From assembly GCA_050748045.1 (NCBI GenBank), contig JBOGIW010000011.1:1-14867 (forward strand): DNA of 14,867 nt. The letters are read 5' to 3'. This document shows positions 6,609 through 14,867 of the stretch, one piece after another. A program made the translations under genes and the position numbers. Position 1 is the stretch's first letter, and each line of letters opens with the position of its first letter. Under the pieces are notes generated by a model that was not told the origin of the DNA, searched no databases, and saw only the letters and a program-made list of their open reading frames with translations. The DNA is from CAVYVZ01 sp050748045. GTDB lineage: Bacteria; Acidobacteriota; Vicinamibacteria; Vicinamibacterales; UBA2999.

Positions 6609-8465
6609 TCACGCCATGCTGGACGCGACGTGGCGTCCGGCCCAATCGCCGCTCGTCCCGGTGGGATGCTCGGTCCGCCACCCGGCTTCATGCGACACGA
6701 CCTCGACGAGGTCGATGCCCGTCTCCACGATCTCCGTGACGGCCGTCACGATGTGCTGCGGCTCGAACGGCTCCCCGTCGAACTTGCGGATGTGGGCGCC
6801 GGCGGCCAGACCGGTCTCGGCCCGCAGGTGCCGGGCGAACTGGCCGCTGTGATTGTTCTCGGCGATGATCACCTTGCGGCACCCGCGCAGGAGCGCGCCG
6901 ACCTGCTCGGCGTGGAACGGCACGAGGAACGTGATCTGGAGGTGATTCGTGGAGATGCCGTTCCGGTTCAGGCGCTCGACGGCCTCGCTCAGCACGCCCC
7001 ATGTCGATCCCCATCCCACCAGCGTCACGTCTGCGTCTGCCGGACCGCTCAGCACCGGCGCCGGGATGTCGTTGATGACGCCGGCCATCTTCCGCGCCCG
7101 CTTGCGGACCATCTTCGTGCGCCGCTCGGGGTCGGTGTAGACGTCGCTCAGCAGCACACCGTCCTCGTCGTGCTCATCGCTCGCCGAGACGTACAGATGA
7201 TGGGGCACGCCCGGAACCGCCCGCGGCGAGATGCCGGATGGCGTGTCCTTGTAGCGAAGGTAGGGCTCGCCGGCGGGCGGCCCGGCGGCGGCCGTGATGA
7301 GCGCGCCTCGATCGATCTCGAAATCGACGTCGAGGAGCGCCGGATCCACGGTCTCGTTGCCCTCGCCCATGAGCAGGTCCGAGAGGATGATCACCGGGCA
7401 CTGGTAGCGCTCCGCCAGATTGAACGCGAGCGCGGGCGCGGCGAAACAGTCGGGCATGCTGAGCGGCGCCATCACAATCCGCGGGAAATCGCCCTGGCTT
7501 GCGCCGAACGCCTGGTTCAGATCCCCCTGCTCGGTCTTGGTCGGCACGCCTGTCGAGGGGCCGGCCCGCTGCACGTTCACGATGACGACCGGCGTCTCCA
7601 TGATGCCCGCCATCCCCACCGCCTCGGTCATCAGCGCAAAGCCTCCGCCCGACGTGGCACACAGGCTTCGTACGCCCATGTGGCCCGCGCCGATGGTCAT
7701 GTTGATGACCGAGATCTCGTCTTCGACCTGGCGGACACAGATGCCGAGCTCCTGGGCGTGTCCGGCGAACCATTCGAGAATGTGGGTCGCCGGACTCATC
7801 GGATACGCGCAGTAGAACTTGCAGCCCGCGAGCGCGGCGCCCATCGCCAGCAGCTCGTTGCCGGTCACGAGCGTCCAGCGTTGCGCCGTCGCCCGGAGCT
7901 GACGGGGCAGCGGGGCGAAGTGGGCGCCCGCGTAATCGTAGCCCGCCTTGGCGGCGTCGCGGTTCACCGCCACGACCTGGGGCTTCTTGGCGAAGGTCGA
8001 CGCGAGCACCGACTCGAGACCGGTGAAGTCGAGTCCCATGAGGCGGATGACGGCGCCGACGGCCACCGTGTTCTGCATCACGGGAAGCTCTTTGGCAGCC
8101 GGCGTCAGGTCGGGAACCGGCAGCGGGCACAACTGGACCCCGCGAGGCGGTTCGTAGCTGGGACGCAGCCGGGCGGCGTTGTAGAGGGCTGCGCTTCCGG
8201 GGGGCAGTTCCTGGAGGTGACGATCGAGGGCGTCCTGGTTCAAGGCAATGAGGGCGTCCACCTGGTCGCCCTGGTTGAGAGGCTTGCGCGCCGAGATGCG
8301 CAGCCGCAGCCACGAGTGGCCGCCTCGAATCACCGACTGATAGCTGTTGTACGCGTAGACGCCCAGCCCCTGTCGCGCCATGGACAGCGCCAGGGTATTG
8401 CCTGCCGACGCCACTCCGTCACCCGCCGCGCCGCCGACGCCTACGATCAGGTCGGGCTCGCTCAT
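6609..8465 (-). CDS. korA: 2-oxoacid:ferredoxin oxidoreductase, fused gamma/alpha subunit
   Basis: This 618-residue protein joins two subunits. Residues 1 to about 190 are the gamma domain (GVGGAAGDGVASAGNTLA; SYQSVIRGGHSWLRLR). About 195 to the end is the alpha domain, with the YPMSPATHILEW motif (221-232), VRQVEDEISVINMTIGAG and CATSGGGFALMTEAVG. This fused order is common in KorA proteins of aerobic and microaerophilic bacteria and in archaea. With KorB it forms the catalytic unit for ferredoxin-linked 2-oxoacid oxidation. No separate delta (ferredoxin) subunit is encoded nearby, so the electron acceptor is external. The ATG at 8465 has a GGGAGA ribosome site about nine bases upstream. The 114-base gap before it holds a putative promoter and an inverted repeat, so it may start its own transcript with korB. 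Confidence 0.94.
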   Translation of the reverse strand: MSEPDLIVGVGGAAGDGVASAGNTLALSMARQGLGVYAYNSYQSVIRGGHSWLRLRISARKPLNQGDQVDALIALNQDALDRHLQELPPGSAALYNAARLRPSYEPPRGVQLCPLPVPDLTPAAKELPVMQNTVAVGAVIRLMGLDFTGLESVLASTFAKKPQVVAVNRDAAKAGYDYAGAHFAPLPRQLRATAQRWTLVTGNELLAMGAALAGCKFYCAYPMSPATHILEWFAGHAQELGICVRQVEDEISVINMTIGAGHMGVRSLCATSGGGFALMTEAVGMAGIMETPVVIVNVQRAGPSTGVPTKTEQGDLNQAFGASQGDFPRIVMAPLSMPDCFAAPALAFNLAERYQCPVIILSDLLMGEGNETVDPALLDVDFEIDRGALITAAAGPPAGEPYLRYKDTPSGISPRAVPGVPHHLYVSASDEHDEDGVLLSDVYTDPERRTKMVRKRARKMAGVINDIPAPVLSGPADADVTLVGWGSTWGVLSEAVERLNRNGISTNHLQITFLVPFHAEQVGALLRGCRKVIIAENNHSGQFARHLRAETGLAAGAHIRKFDGEPFEPQHIVTAVTEIVETGIDLVEVVSHEAGWRTEHPTGTSGDWAGRHVASSMA

Positions 8466-8512
8466 GACAACGTCTCCCGGTCGTGCGGACCGTTGCCGAG
8501 GTAGGAAAATGA

Positions 8513-8526
8513 CCGGTTGAAACCGG
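8513..8526. promoter_or_regulatory. Inverted repeat upstream of korA, possible operator or weak terminator
   Basis: CCGGTTGAAACCGG is a perfect 6-2-6 inverted repeat in the gap before korA. It covers the expected transcription start downstream of the TGATACACT element, as a repressor operator would. Alternatively, on the minus strand the hairpin is followed by TCATTTTCC, so it could be a weak terminator or attenuator for the upstream genes. The sequence alone does not decide. Confidence 0.45.
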
Positions 8527-8530
8527 CGGC

Positions 8531-8539
8531 AGTGTATCA
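8531..8539 (-). promoter_or_regulatory. Extended -10 promoter element for korAB
   Basis: The minus strand reads TGATACACT, matching TGnTAnnnT. It lies in the 114-base gap upstream of korA and would give a leader of about 60 bases carrying the GGGAGA ribosome site. No good -35 hexamer is visible at 16-18 bases, which is usual for extended -10 promoters. Confidence 0.45.
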
Positions 8540-8579
8540 GAGGGTTCAGGCAGACGCCAGCCCGAGCCCCGGGGCCGTC

Positions 8580-9563
8580 CTAATACCCGGCGGCACAGTC
8601 GACCTGGTTCCGCAGCGGAAGCCCGCGCCGGAATCGGTCGATCTGCGTCTCGAAGAGCTCGACGACGGCGTCCCAGTGGTCGGCACGAAAGCCCGACGTA
8701 TGCGGGGTGATGATGACGTTCGGCAACGACCACAACGGGCTGGCCGGCGGCAGCGGTTCCTCGTTGAAGACATCGAGCGCCGCTCCGGCCAGCCGTCCGC
8801 CGGCCAGCGCCGAGGCCAGCGCGGCTTCGTCCACGAGCTGCCCGCGCGCGACGTTGATCACGACGGCGCCTCGCTTCATCCGCGCGATCGCTGTTGCGTC
8901 CAGCAGCCGATCGGTCGAGGCCGTCCACGGGGCGGCCAGCACGAGCACGTCGCTCGACGCGATGACCTCGCCCGTCCGGCCGGGTCCGACGACGTCATCC
9001 ACGCCGGCGGGCCTTGCCTCGCCGGGTCGCCGGCGCACGGCGACGACACGCAGGCCGAGGGCCGCCGCGCGGCCCGCTACGGCGCGGCCGATCGTGCCGA
9101 GCCCGATGATGCCCATCGTCTGACCCTGGACGAGCCAGGGGGCGGCGCCGCCCACCATCTCGTTCTGTGCCCACGTCCGCGTCTCCTGCCGGCGGATGAT
9201 GAGGGGCAGCCGCTTCGCGAGCGCGAAGACGCACGCGATGACGTGCTCCGCAATCGCCGCCGACTGGACGCCGCGTGAGTTGGTGACCACGACGCCGCGC
9301 GAGGCGAGCTCGCCGAGCGGCAGCGTGCCGACGGCGACGGCCGACGAGTGGACCCATCGGAGTCTCCGCGCCCGCGCGACGAGGCCGGACGTCATCGTCC
9401 AGGTGAACGCCGCCTCGGCGTCGACGATGCCCTCCGCGTCGGCACGGTCGTCGAGTGCGTGATGGAAGGTGATGTCAGGGAACCGCCGGCGAAGTCTCTC
9501 GACGTGACTGGCGGGGATCGCCCACGCGACGACAGGCTGGCGAATGGAGATGAGGACGGTCAT
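8580..9563 (-). CDS. D-2-hydroxyacid dehydrogenase (probable glyoxylate/hydroxypyruvate reductase type)
   Basis: This 327-residue NAD(P)-dependent oxidoreductase belongs to the D-isomer-specific 2-hydroxyacid dehydrogenase family. The dinucleotide fold starts at GIIGLGTIGRAVAG (151-164). The catalytic triad residues are R240 (NVARGQLVD), E269 (NEEP) and H288 (ITPHTSG). After the second beta strand (LRVVAV) the sequence is RRRPGE instead of an acidic residue, which usually indicates a preference for NADPH. Family members interconvert 2-oxoacids and D-2-hydroxyacids; the exact substrate is not evident. Its ATG overlaps the moaC stop in an ATGA arrangement and has no ribosome site of its own, so translation is probably coupled to moaC. 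It is complete and of normal length. Confidence 0.92.
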   Translation of the reverse strand: MTVLISIRQPVVAWAIPASHVERLRRRFPDITFHHALDDRADAEGIVDAEAAFTWTMTSGLVARARRLRWVHSSAVAVGTLPLGELASRGVVVTNSRGVQSAAIAEHVIACVFALAKRLPLIIRRQETRTWAQNEMVGGAAPWLVQGQTMGIIGLGTIGRAVAGRAAALGLRVVAVRRRPGEARPAGVDDVVGPGRTGEVIASSDVLVLAAPWTASTDRLLDATAIARMKRGAVVINVARGQLVDEAALASALAGGRLAGAALDVFNEEPLPPASPLWSLPNVIITPHTSGFRADHWDAVVELFETQIDRFRRGLPLRNQVDCAAGY

Positions 9564-10036
9564 CGCCGACGGTAGGGCCCGGATTTCCCTCCGGTCTTCT
9601 CCACGAGGCAGATGTCGCCGATGACCATGGCCTTGTCGACGGCCTTGACCATGTCGTAGACGGTCAGCGCGGCGACGGCCACGGCGGTGAGCGCCTCCAT
9701 CTCGACGCCGGTCCGCGCGCTCGTGCGCACGCGCGCGGCAATGAGGTAGCCCCGGCGCGACGGCGTGAGCTCGACGTGGACGCTCGAGAGGGGCAGCGGG
9801 TGGCAGAGCGGGACGAGATCCGACGTCCGCTTGGCGGCCATGATGCCGGCGAGCCGGGCGGCCTGCAGCGGATCGCCTTTCTTCAGGCCGCCGCGACGGA
9901 TCAGCCGGCGCGCCTCGGCGCTCATCACGATCTCGCCGCGCGCCAGCGCCTCGCGCGCCGTCACCGGCTTGTCGCCGACGTCGACCATCGTGACGCGTCC
10001 ACGCGCATCCACGTGCGTCAGGTGCCTCTTAGACAT
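9560..10036 (-). CDS. moaC: Cyclic pyranopterin monophosphate synthase (molybdenum cofactor biosynthesis)
   Basis: This 158-residue protein is the usual MoaC length. It carries the family motifs MVDVGDKPVTAREA (17-30), GGLKKGDPLQAARLAGI (49-65), LVPLCHPLPL with H79 (74-83), TGVEMEALTAV (109-119) and YDMVKAVDKAM with D128 and K131. MoaC converts the MoaA product into cyclic pyranopterin monophosphate, an early step of molybdenum cofactor synthesis in the cytoplasm. No other moa, moe or mog gene is in the window, so the pathway is split. The ATG at 10036 overlaps the end of rex by eight bases, with GGGAGAGG directly before it inside rex. Its own stop overlaps the dehydrogenase start by four bases. 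Coupled translation of the three genes is likely. Confidence 0.96.
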   Translation of the reverse strand: MSKRHLTHVDARGRVTMVDVGDKPVTAREALARGEIVMSAEARRLIRRGGLKKGDPLQAARLAGIMAAKRTSDLVPLCHPLPLSSVHVELTPSRRGYLIAARVRTSARTGVEMEALTAVAVAALTVYDMVKAVDKAMVIGDICLVEKTGGKSGPYRRR

Positions 10037-10691
10037 CCTCTCCCTGGGCGAGATAGAACGACAGGCTCTCGAGGGACACCGTGAGGTCCACGCTCTTCAG
10101 CTTCACCGGCGCGGGCGCCGTCAGCGCGCCGGGAGAGAAATTGAGAATCGCCTTGATGCCCGCGGCGGCCACGAGGTCCACGACCGGTTGGGCCGCCGAG
10201 GCGGGCACCGCGAGCATCGCGATGTCGATGCGATCCCGGCGCACGATGCGCTTCAGATCCTTGATATCGTGGATCGCCACGCCGCCGCGCGACGCCCGGC
10301 CGATCTTGTCGGGCGAGGCGTCGAAGAGCGCCGCGATCTCGAAGCCTTCCTGGCGGAAGCCGGGGTAGTCGGCCAGCGCCAGGCCGAGGTTGCCGGCGCC
10401 GATGATGGCGACGCGCAGCTTGCGGTCGAGGCCGAGGATCTGGCGGAGGTGCCGGCGGAGATCCTTGACGTAGTAGCCCACGCCGCGGACGCCGAACTCT
10501 CCAAAGTAGGCGAGGTCCTTTCGAATCTGGGCGGCGTTGAGGTGGAACTGCTCGGCCAGGGCCTGCGAGGAGATCGTCTGCACGCCCGCGGCGTCGAGCT
10601 CGTTGAGGCAGCGCAGGTAGACCGACAGGCGGTTGGTGGTGAGCTCCGAGACCTGGTCGGGTGTCTGCCTCCTCTTGTTCGGACCTTTCAC
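10029..10691 (-). CDS. rex: Redox-sensing transcriptional repressor Rex
   Basis: This NADH/NAD+-responsive repressor is 220 residues from the GTG at 10691. A winged-helix N-terminal domain (ISSQALAEQFHLNAAQIRKD, 40-59, then LAYFGEFGVRGVGYYV) is followed by a Rossmann domain starting at VAIIGAGNLGLALA (94-107). The acidic D124 (ALFD) binds the adenine ribose, and a C-terminal helix (SLESLSFYLAQ) completes the dimer. Rex releases DNA when NADH is high and normally controls fermentation and respiratory genes. The start is ambiguous. ATG at 10709 or GTG at 10724 would add 6 or 11 residues, and 10724 would overlap the divergent transporter start. GTG 10691 was preferred because a TGGTAGCAT promoter element ends eight bases before it, giving a nearly leaderless mRNA. 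All core residues are downstream of every option. Confidence 0.93.
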   Translation of the reverse strand: MKGPNKRRQTPDQVSELTTNRLSVYLRCLNELDAAGVQTISSQALAEQFHLNAAQIRKDLAYFGEFGVRGVGYYVKDLRRHLRQILGLDRKLRVAIIGAGNLGLALADYPGFRQEGFEIAALFDASPDKIGRASRGGVAIHDIKDLKRIVRRDRIDIAMLAVPASAAQPVVDLVAAAGIKAILNFSPGALTAPAPVKLKSVDLTVSLESLSFYLAQGEDV

Positions 10692-10693
10692 AA
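10675..10693. promoter_or_regulatory. Candidate Rex operator
   Basis: TTGTTCGGACCTTTCACAA contains a perfect right half-site (TTCACAA) of the known Rex operator pattern TTGTGA-N6-TCACAA, and a left half that keeps only TTGT. The spacing is one base longer than usual. It covers the proposed rex GTG and lies roughly 30 bases before the transporter transcription start, so Rex bound here could repress both genes. Autoregulation of rex is known in several bacteria. Confidence 0.4.
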
Positions 10694-10699
10694 GGTTCA

Positions 10700-10708
10700 A
10701 TGCTACCA
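10700..10708 (-). promoter_or_regulatory. Extended -10 element for rex, overlapping the transporter's -10
   Basis: The minus strand reads TGGTAGCAT (TGnTAnnnT). It ends eight bases before the proposed rex GTG at 10691. It shares eight of its nine positions with the plus-strand element at 10701-10709, so the two promoters would exclude each other. Confidence 0.45.
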
Positions 10709-10709
10709 T
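10701..10709 (+). promoter_or_regulatory. Extended -10 element for the OPT transporter
   Basis: TGCTACCAT fits TGnTAnnnT and ends eight bases before the transporter ATG at 10718. This implies a transcript with almost no leader. No ribosome-binding site is visible before the ATG, which agrees with that reading. Confidence 0.45.
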
Positions 10710-10717
10710 CACGCGCC

Positions 10718-12724
<2,007 letters not shown>

Positions 12725-12728
12725 TCGT

Positions 12729-13847
12729 GTGATCGCACGGGCCGTCGTCATCGCCCTCGTCACGGCGGGGAGCGCCTTCGCGCAACCCGCCGTGCGACGC
12801 CTGACGACCGTCGACGGCATCCGCCAGTATCCCGGATACTTCCACCTGCAGCCGGTCGTGGTCCGCGGCGAGCTGGCCGAGTCCGACGGCCGCGTGACGC
12901 TGCGCTCCGACGAGCACGAGATGCGCGTGCTGCTGGACGGGCCGCCGGCCGGCGCCGGCAAGGCGCGTCTCCTTGACGGCCCTGTCGAGGTGCGCGCGCA
13001 GTTGATCGACGTCGGGCGCCTCGAGCCGGGCGATCCACGCGTCGGCGACTACGAACAGCGCGACCGGGAACGCTGGCCGAGGCCGGGTGAAGAACTGATC
13101 CTCAGGGCGCTGGGCGTTGCGCCCGCCCAGGCTCACACGTCGCCCTCCATCCGCGCGCTGGCGCTCGAGCCGTGGAAGTTCCAGGATCAGCGGGTCACAC
13201 TCGTAGGACAGTTCCGCGGTCGAAACCTCTTCGGCGACCAGCCGGATGCGCCGAAGAAGAGCCGCTACGACTTCGTCCTGAAGATGGCGGACGCCTCGGT
13301 GTGGGTGACCGGACTGAGGGCCCGGGGAAAGGGCTTCGATCTCAACGTCGACCGGCGCGTGGACACGAGCACCTGGGTGGAGGTGAGCGGCCTCGTCAGG
13401 CAGGAGCATGGGCTTGTCACCATCGAGGCGACGAGGATCGTGTCGGCCGAGGCGCCCGCGATGACGGCGCCGGAAGAGCCGCCGATGGAGCTGCCCCCGC
13501 CGCCGCCGGTCGACGTGGTCTTCAGCTCCCCGAGCGAGGGGGAGACCGACGTCCCGCCGACCAGTCCGATTCGCGTCCAGTTCTCACGCGGCATCGAGCC
13601 CGAGACCTTGAAAGGGCGCATCCGCATCGGCTACGCCGGCGCGGAGTCTCTCGAGCGGGGCGAGCCGCAGCCGCCGGCTATCGACGTGAAGACGGTCTAC
13701 GACCCGGGCACGCACGCGCTCGAGCTCACGTTCACGCGCCCGCTCGAGCGATTCAGGACGGTGCGCGTCGAGCTGCTCGACGGGATCAAGGCCTTCGATG
13801 GAGCGCCCGTCACGCCGTGGACGCTCACCTTCTCGGTGGGCGGCTGA
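12729..13847 (+). CDS. Secreted protein with two OB-like segments and a C-terminal Ig-like domain
   Basis: This 372-residue protein of unrecognised function begins with a short signal peptide (MIARAVVIALVTAGSAFA, then QP), so it should be exported. Two beta-rich segments follow, at about residues 30-105 (VVVRGELAESDGRVTLRS; VEVRAQLIDVGRLEPGD) and 145-245 (QRVTLVGQFRGRNL; WVEVSGLVRQEHGLVTIEA). Their 'change of x, value, clean-up' rhythm looks OB-fold-like, an impression rather than a database match. A proline-rich linker (about 250-263, PEEPPMELPPPPPV) leads to a C-terminal domain (SPSEGETDVPPTSPIRVQFSRGIEP ... TPWTLTFSVGG) resembling Big_5/SbsA Ig-like domains. The GTG at 12729 is four bases after the transporter stop and gives a clean signal peptide. 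It may be co-transcribed with the transporter or use its own -10. Confidence 0.85.
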   Translation: MIARAVVIALVTAGSAFAQPAVRRLTTVDGIRQYPGYFHLQPVVVRGELAESDGRVTLRSDEHEMRVLLDGPPAGAGKARLLDGPVEVRAQLIDVGRLEPGDPRVGDYEQRDRERWPRPGEELILRALGVAPAQAHTSPSIRALALEPWKFQDQRVTLVGQFRGRNLFGDQPDAPKKSRYDFVLKMADASVWVTGLRARGKGFDLNVDRRVDTSTWVEVSGLVRQEHGLVTIEATRIVSAEAPAMTAPEEPPMELPPPPPVDVVFSSPSEGETDVPPTSPIRVQFSRGIEPETLKGRIRIGYAGAESLERGEPQPPAIDVKTVYDPGTHALELTFTRPLERFRTVRVELLDGIKAFDGAPVTPWTLTFSVGG

Positions 13848-13857
13848 GACGCCGCCC
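13838..13857. terminator. GC-rich hairpin between convergent genes
   Basis: GGGCGGC-TGAGAC-GCCGCCC is a perfect 7-base stem with a 6-base loop. The loop starts with the TGA stop of the secreted-protein gene. It lies in the 25-base gap before the convergent VWFA-related gene and could end both transcripts. No T-run follows on either strand, so termination strength is uncertain. Confidence 0.5.
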
Positions 13858-13872
13858 GTCAGCTCCCGCACC

Positions 13873-14867
13873 TCAGGGCACGACCTTGAACGCGGTGACG
13901 ACCGTGGCCTCGTCGAGCGAGACCTCGATGGCGTAGTCGCCCGCGGCGAGCGGCGCCAGCGCGGCCTCGGCCACGAGCCAGCGGAACTCACCCGATGCGT
14001 CCTGGCGATCGGTCACCTGCACGGGCACGTTGATCAGGTTGCCGCCGCGATCGAGCATTCGGGCGGCGGGCATCCCGGCCGCGGTGGTCGCGTGCTCGAG
14101 CCGCACGCGCTCGCTGCGCCGGAAGCGAGGATCCGCCGTCATCGCATACCTGGGTCCGGTTGTCGGACCGCGCCTCCACAGCACGGCCTCGCCCATCGGG
14201 GCGACGTCGGCCGGGATCATCACGCGCGCGGCATCGCTGATGGGCAGCCCGGAATCCTGCCGGGGCTTCACGCGGATCCGGACCGCGTATTCGCCGGGGG
14301 CAACGCCGCCAGCCTCCGGGACGCGGACTGTGAATGTCCCTTGCCCGGCGGGAATCTCCACGGTCTGCGCGGCGACGCCGGCGCCCATGGCCGACACGAC
14401 CACCACGTCCGCCGTCGCCCCCGCGCTCCACGCCAGCTCCTTGCGCGTGCGGTAGTCGATCTCGCCGACGATCCACACGGCGCCCGCCGGCGTGTCGCCG
14501 GCCGCCGGCGCCGGCCATGCCGCCGTGCGGATCCGGAGCTGGCTGCGCGGGCTGACCGTTGCTACGGAGTCGAACGCCCTGGAGACAGCCGTCGGCGACT
14601 TCGCCTTCTCCGCGTTCGCGGCGGCCGTGAGATCGTCGGCGGTCAGTCCGCGGTAGCCGCGTCGCGCGCGGATGCGGACGCCGGGCCGCTTCGTGCGAAC
14701 CGAGATCTCGCGGAACTTTCCGTCGAGCTTCGTATTCGACGAATAGTAGCCGATGAGGTAGTAGGACGTAAGGTCGTTGACGATCCGCTGCATCGCCGGC
14801 TCGATGAGGTTGGTGTTCACGACGGCCATGCCGTCCGTGTTGTCGGCCAGCTCGCGCAGCGAATCGT
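13873..14867 (-). CDS. VWFA-related acidobacterial-type protein (partial, N-terminus off right edge)
   Basis: The frame is open from the right edge to a TGA at 13873-13875, about 330 codons, so the N-terminal part is missing. The first visible residues (DSLRELADNTDGMAVVNTN), then MQRIVNDLTSYYLIGYYSSN and LDGKFREISVRTKRPGVRIRARRGY, are the diagnostic end of the 'VWFA-related Acidobacterial domain' family, which is found in large numbers in Acidobacteriota. The missing upstream part should hold the von Willebrand A fold. The remaining 240 or so residues are beta-rich (VWIVGEIDYRT; GTFTVRVPEAG; GEYAVRIRVKP; GDYAIEVSLDE), probably Ig-like repeats. The protein is presumably secreted or envelope-bound, with unknown function. 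An ATG at 14829 is internal, not the true start. Confidence 0.88.
   Translation of the reverse strand, partial: DSLRELADNTDGMAVVNTNLIEPAMQRIVNDLTSYYLIGYYSSNTKLDGKFREISVRTKRPGVRIRARRGYRGLTADDLTAAANAEKAKSPTAVSRAFDSVATVSPRSQLRIRTAAWPAPAAGDTPAGAVWIVGEIDYRTRKELAWSAGATADVVVVSAMGAGVAAQTVEIPAGQGTFTVRVPEAGGVAPGEYAVRIRVKPRQDSGLPISDAARVMIPADVAPMGEAVLWRRGPTTGPRYAMTADPRFRRSERVRLEHATTAAGMPAARMLDRGGNLINVPVQVTDRQDASGEFRWLVAEAALAPLAAGDYAIEVSLDEATVVTAFKVVP

Noticed and set aside
6600..8504. A 634-codon open frame on the plus strand opposite korA
   Set aside because: Same kind of GC-driven shadow. The opposite frame carries all KorA motifs and a good ribosome site.
8566..8575. GCCCCGGGGC palindrome as a terminator after the dehydrogenase
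   Set aside because: It has no loop beyond a 3-base stem and no T-run. Such GC palindromes are expected by chance at this base composition.
10665..10676. AGGAGG on the minus strand as a rex ribosome-binding site
   Set aside because: No ATG, GTG or TTG follows at a usable distance, and it lies within the conserved reading frame after all candidate starts.

Overview
The window reads as ordinary chromosomal DNA from a very GC-rich bacterium, with genes packed on both strands and gaps mostly under 120 bases. The best taxonomic clue is the gene at the right edge. Its segment (LRELADNTDG, VVNTN, YYLIGYYS, DGKFREI) matches the C-terminal part of the 'VWFA-related Acidobacterial domain' proteins. 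Together with the GC content and gene content, this suggests Acidobacteriota, perhaps a Vicinamibacteria-like lineage. That placement is inference. No tRNA, rRNA, CRISPR array, insertion sequence or phage gene was found.

Layout, left to right. Positions 1-1356, minus strand: an isolated nuoI followed 15 bases later by a homocysteine S-methyltransferase-domain gene that runs off the left edge. Positions 1422-5113, plus strand: a LytS-type sensor kinase, its LytTR-type response regulator, signal peptidase I and a cation diffusion facilitator, closely spaced and probably co-transcribed. Positions 5112-5172: a seven-unit heptanucleotide tandem array and a 12-base palindrome between convergent genes. 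Positions 5171-10709, minus strand: a six-gene co-directional run in transcription order rex, moaC, D-2-hydroxyacid dehydrogenase, korA (fused gamma/alpha), korB, YbaK-domain deacylase. Positions 10718-13847, plus strand: an OPT-family transporter and a secreted protein with a C-terminal Ig-like domain. A hairpin at 13838-13857 separates these from the convergent VWFA-related gene, which runs off the right edge.

The functional theme of the middle is redox and central metabolism. Rex (an NADH/NAD+ sensor) heads a run containing 2-oxoacid:ferredoxin oxidoreductase, a probable NADP-linked 2-hydroxyacid dehydrogenase and a molybdenum-cofactor enzyme. The first three genes overlap (8 and 4 bases), so they are probably translationally coupled. 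A 114-base gap before korA holds a likely separate promoter.

The most interesting signals are regulatory. The rex and transporter starts are divergent, and a nearly symmetric ATGCTACCAT between them gives an extended -10 (TGnTAnnnT) on both strands. A Rex-operator-like site lies alongside. Two other genes have TAnAAT exactly six bases before a GTG, which suggests leaderless mRNAs. Two short degenerate tandem arrays (9-bp and 7-bp units) each begin on the second base of a TGA stop codon. No convincing new multi-gene system was found; the novelty is in these small non-coding structures and in one secreted protein of unfamiliar architecture.
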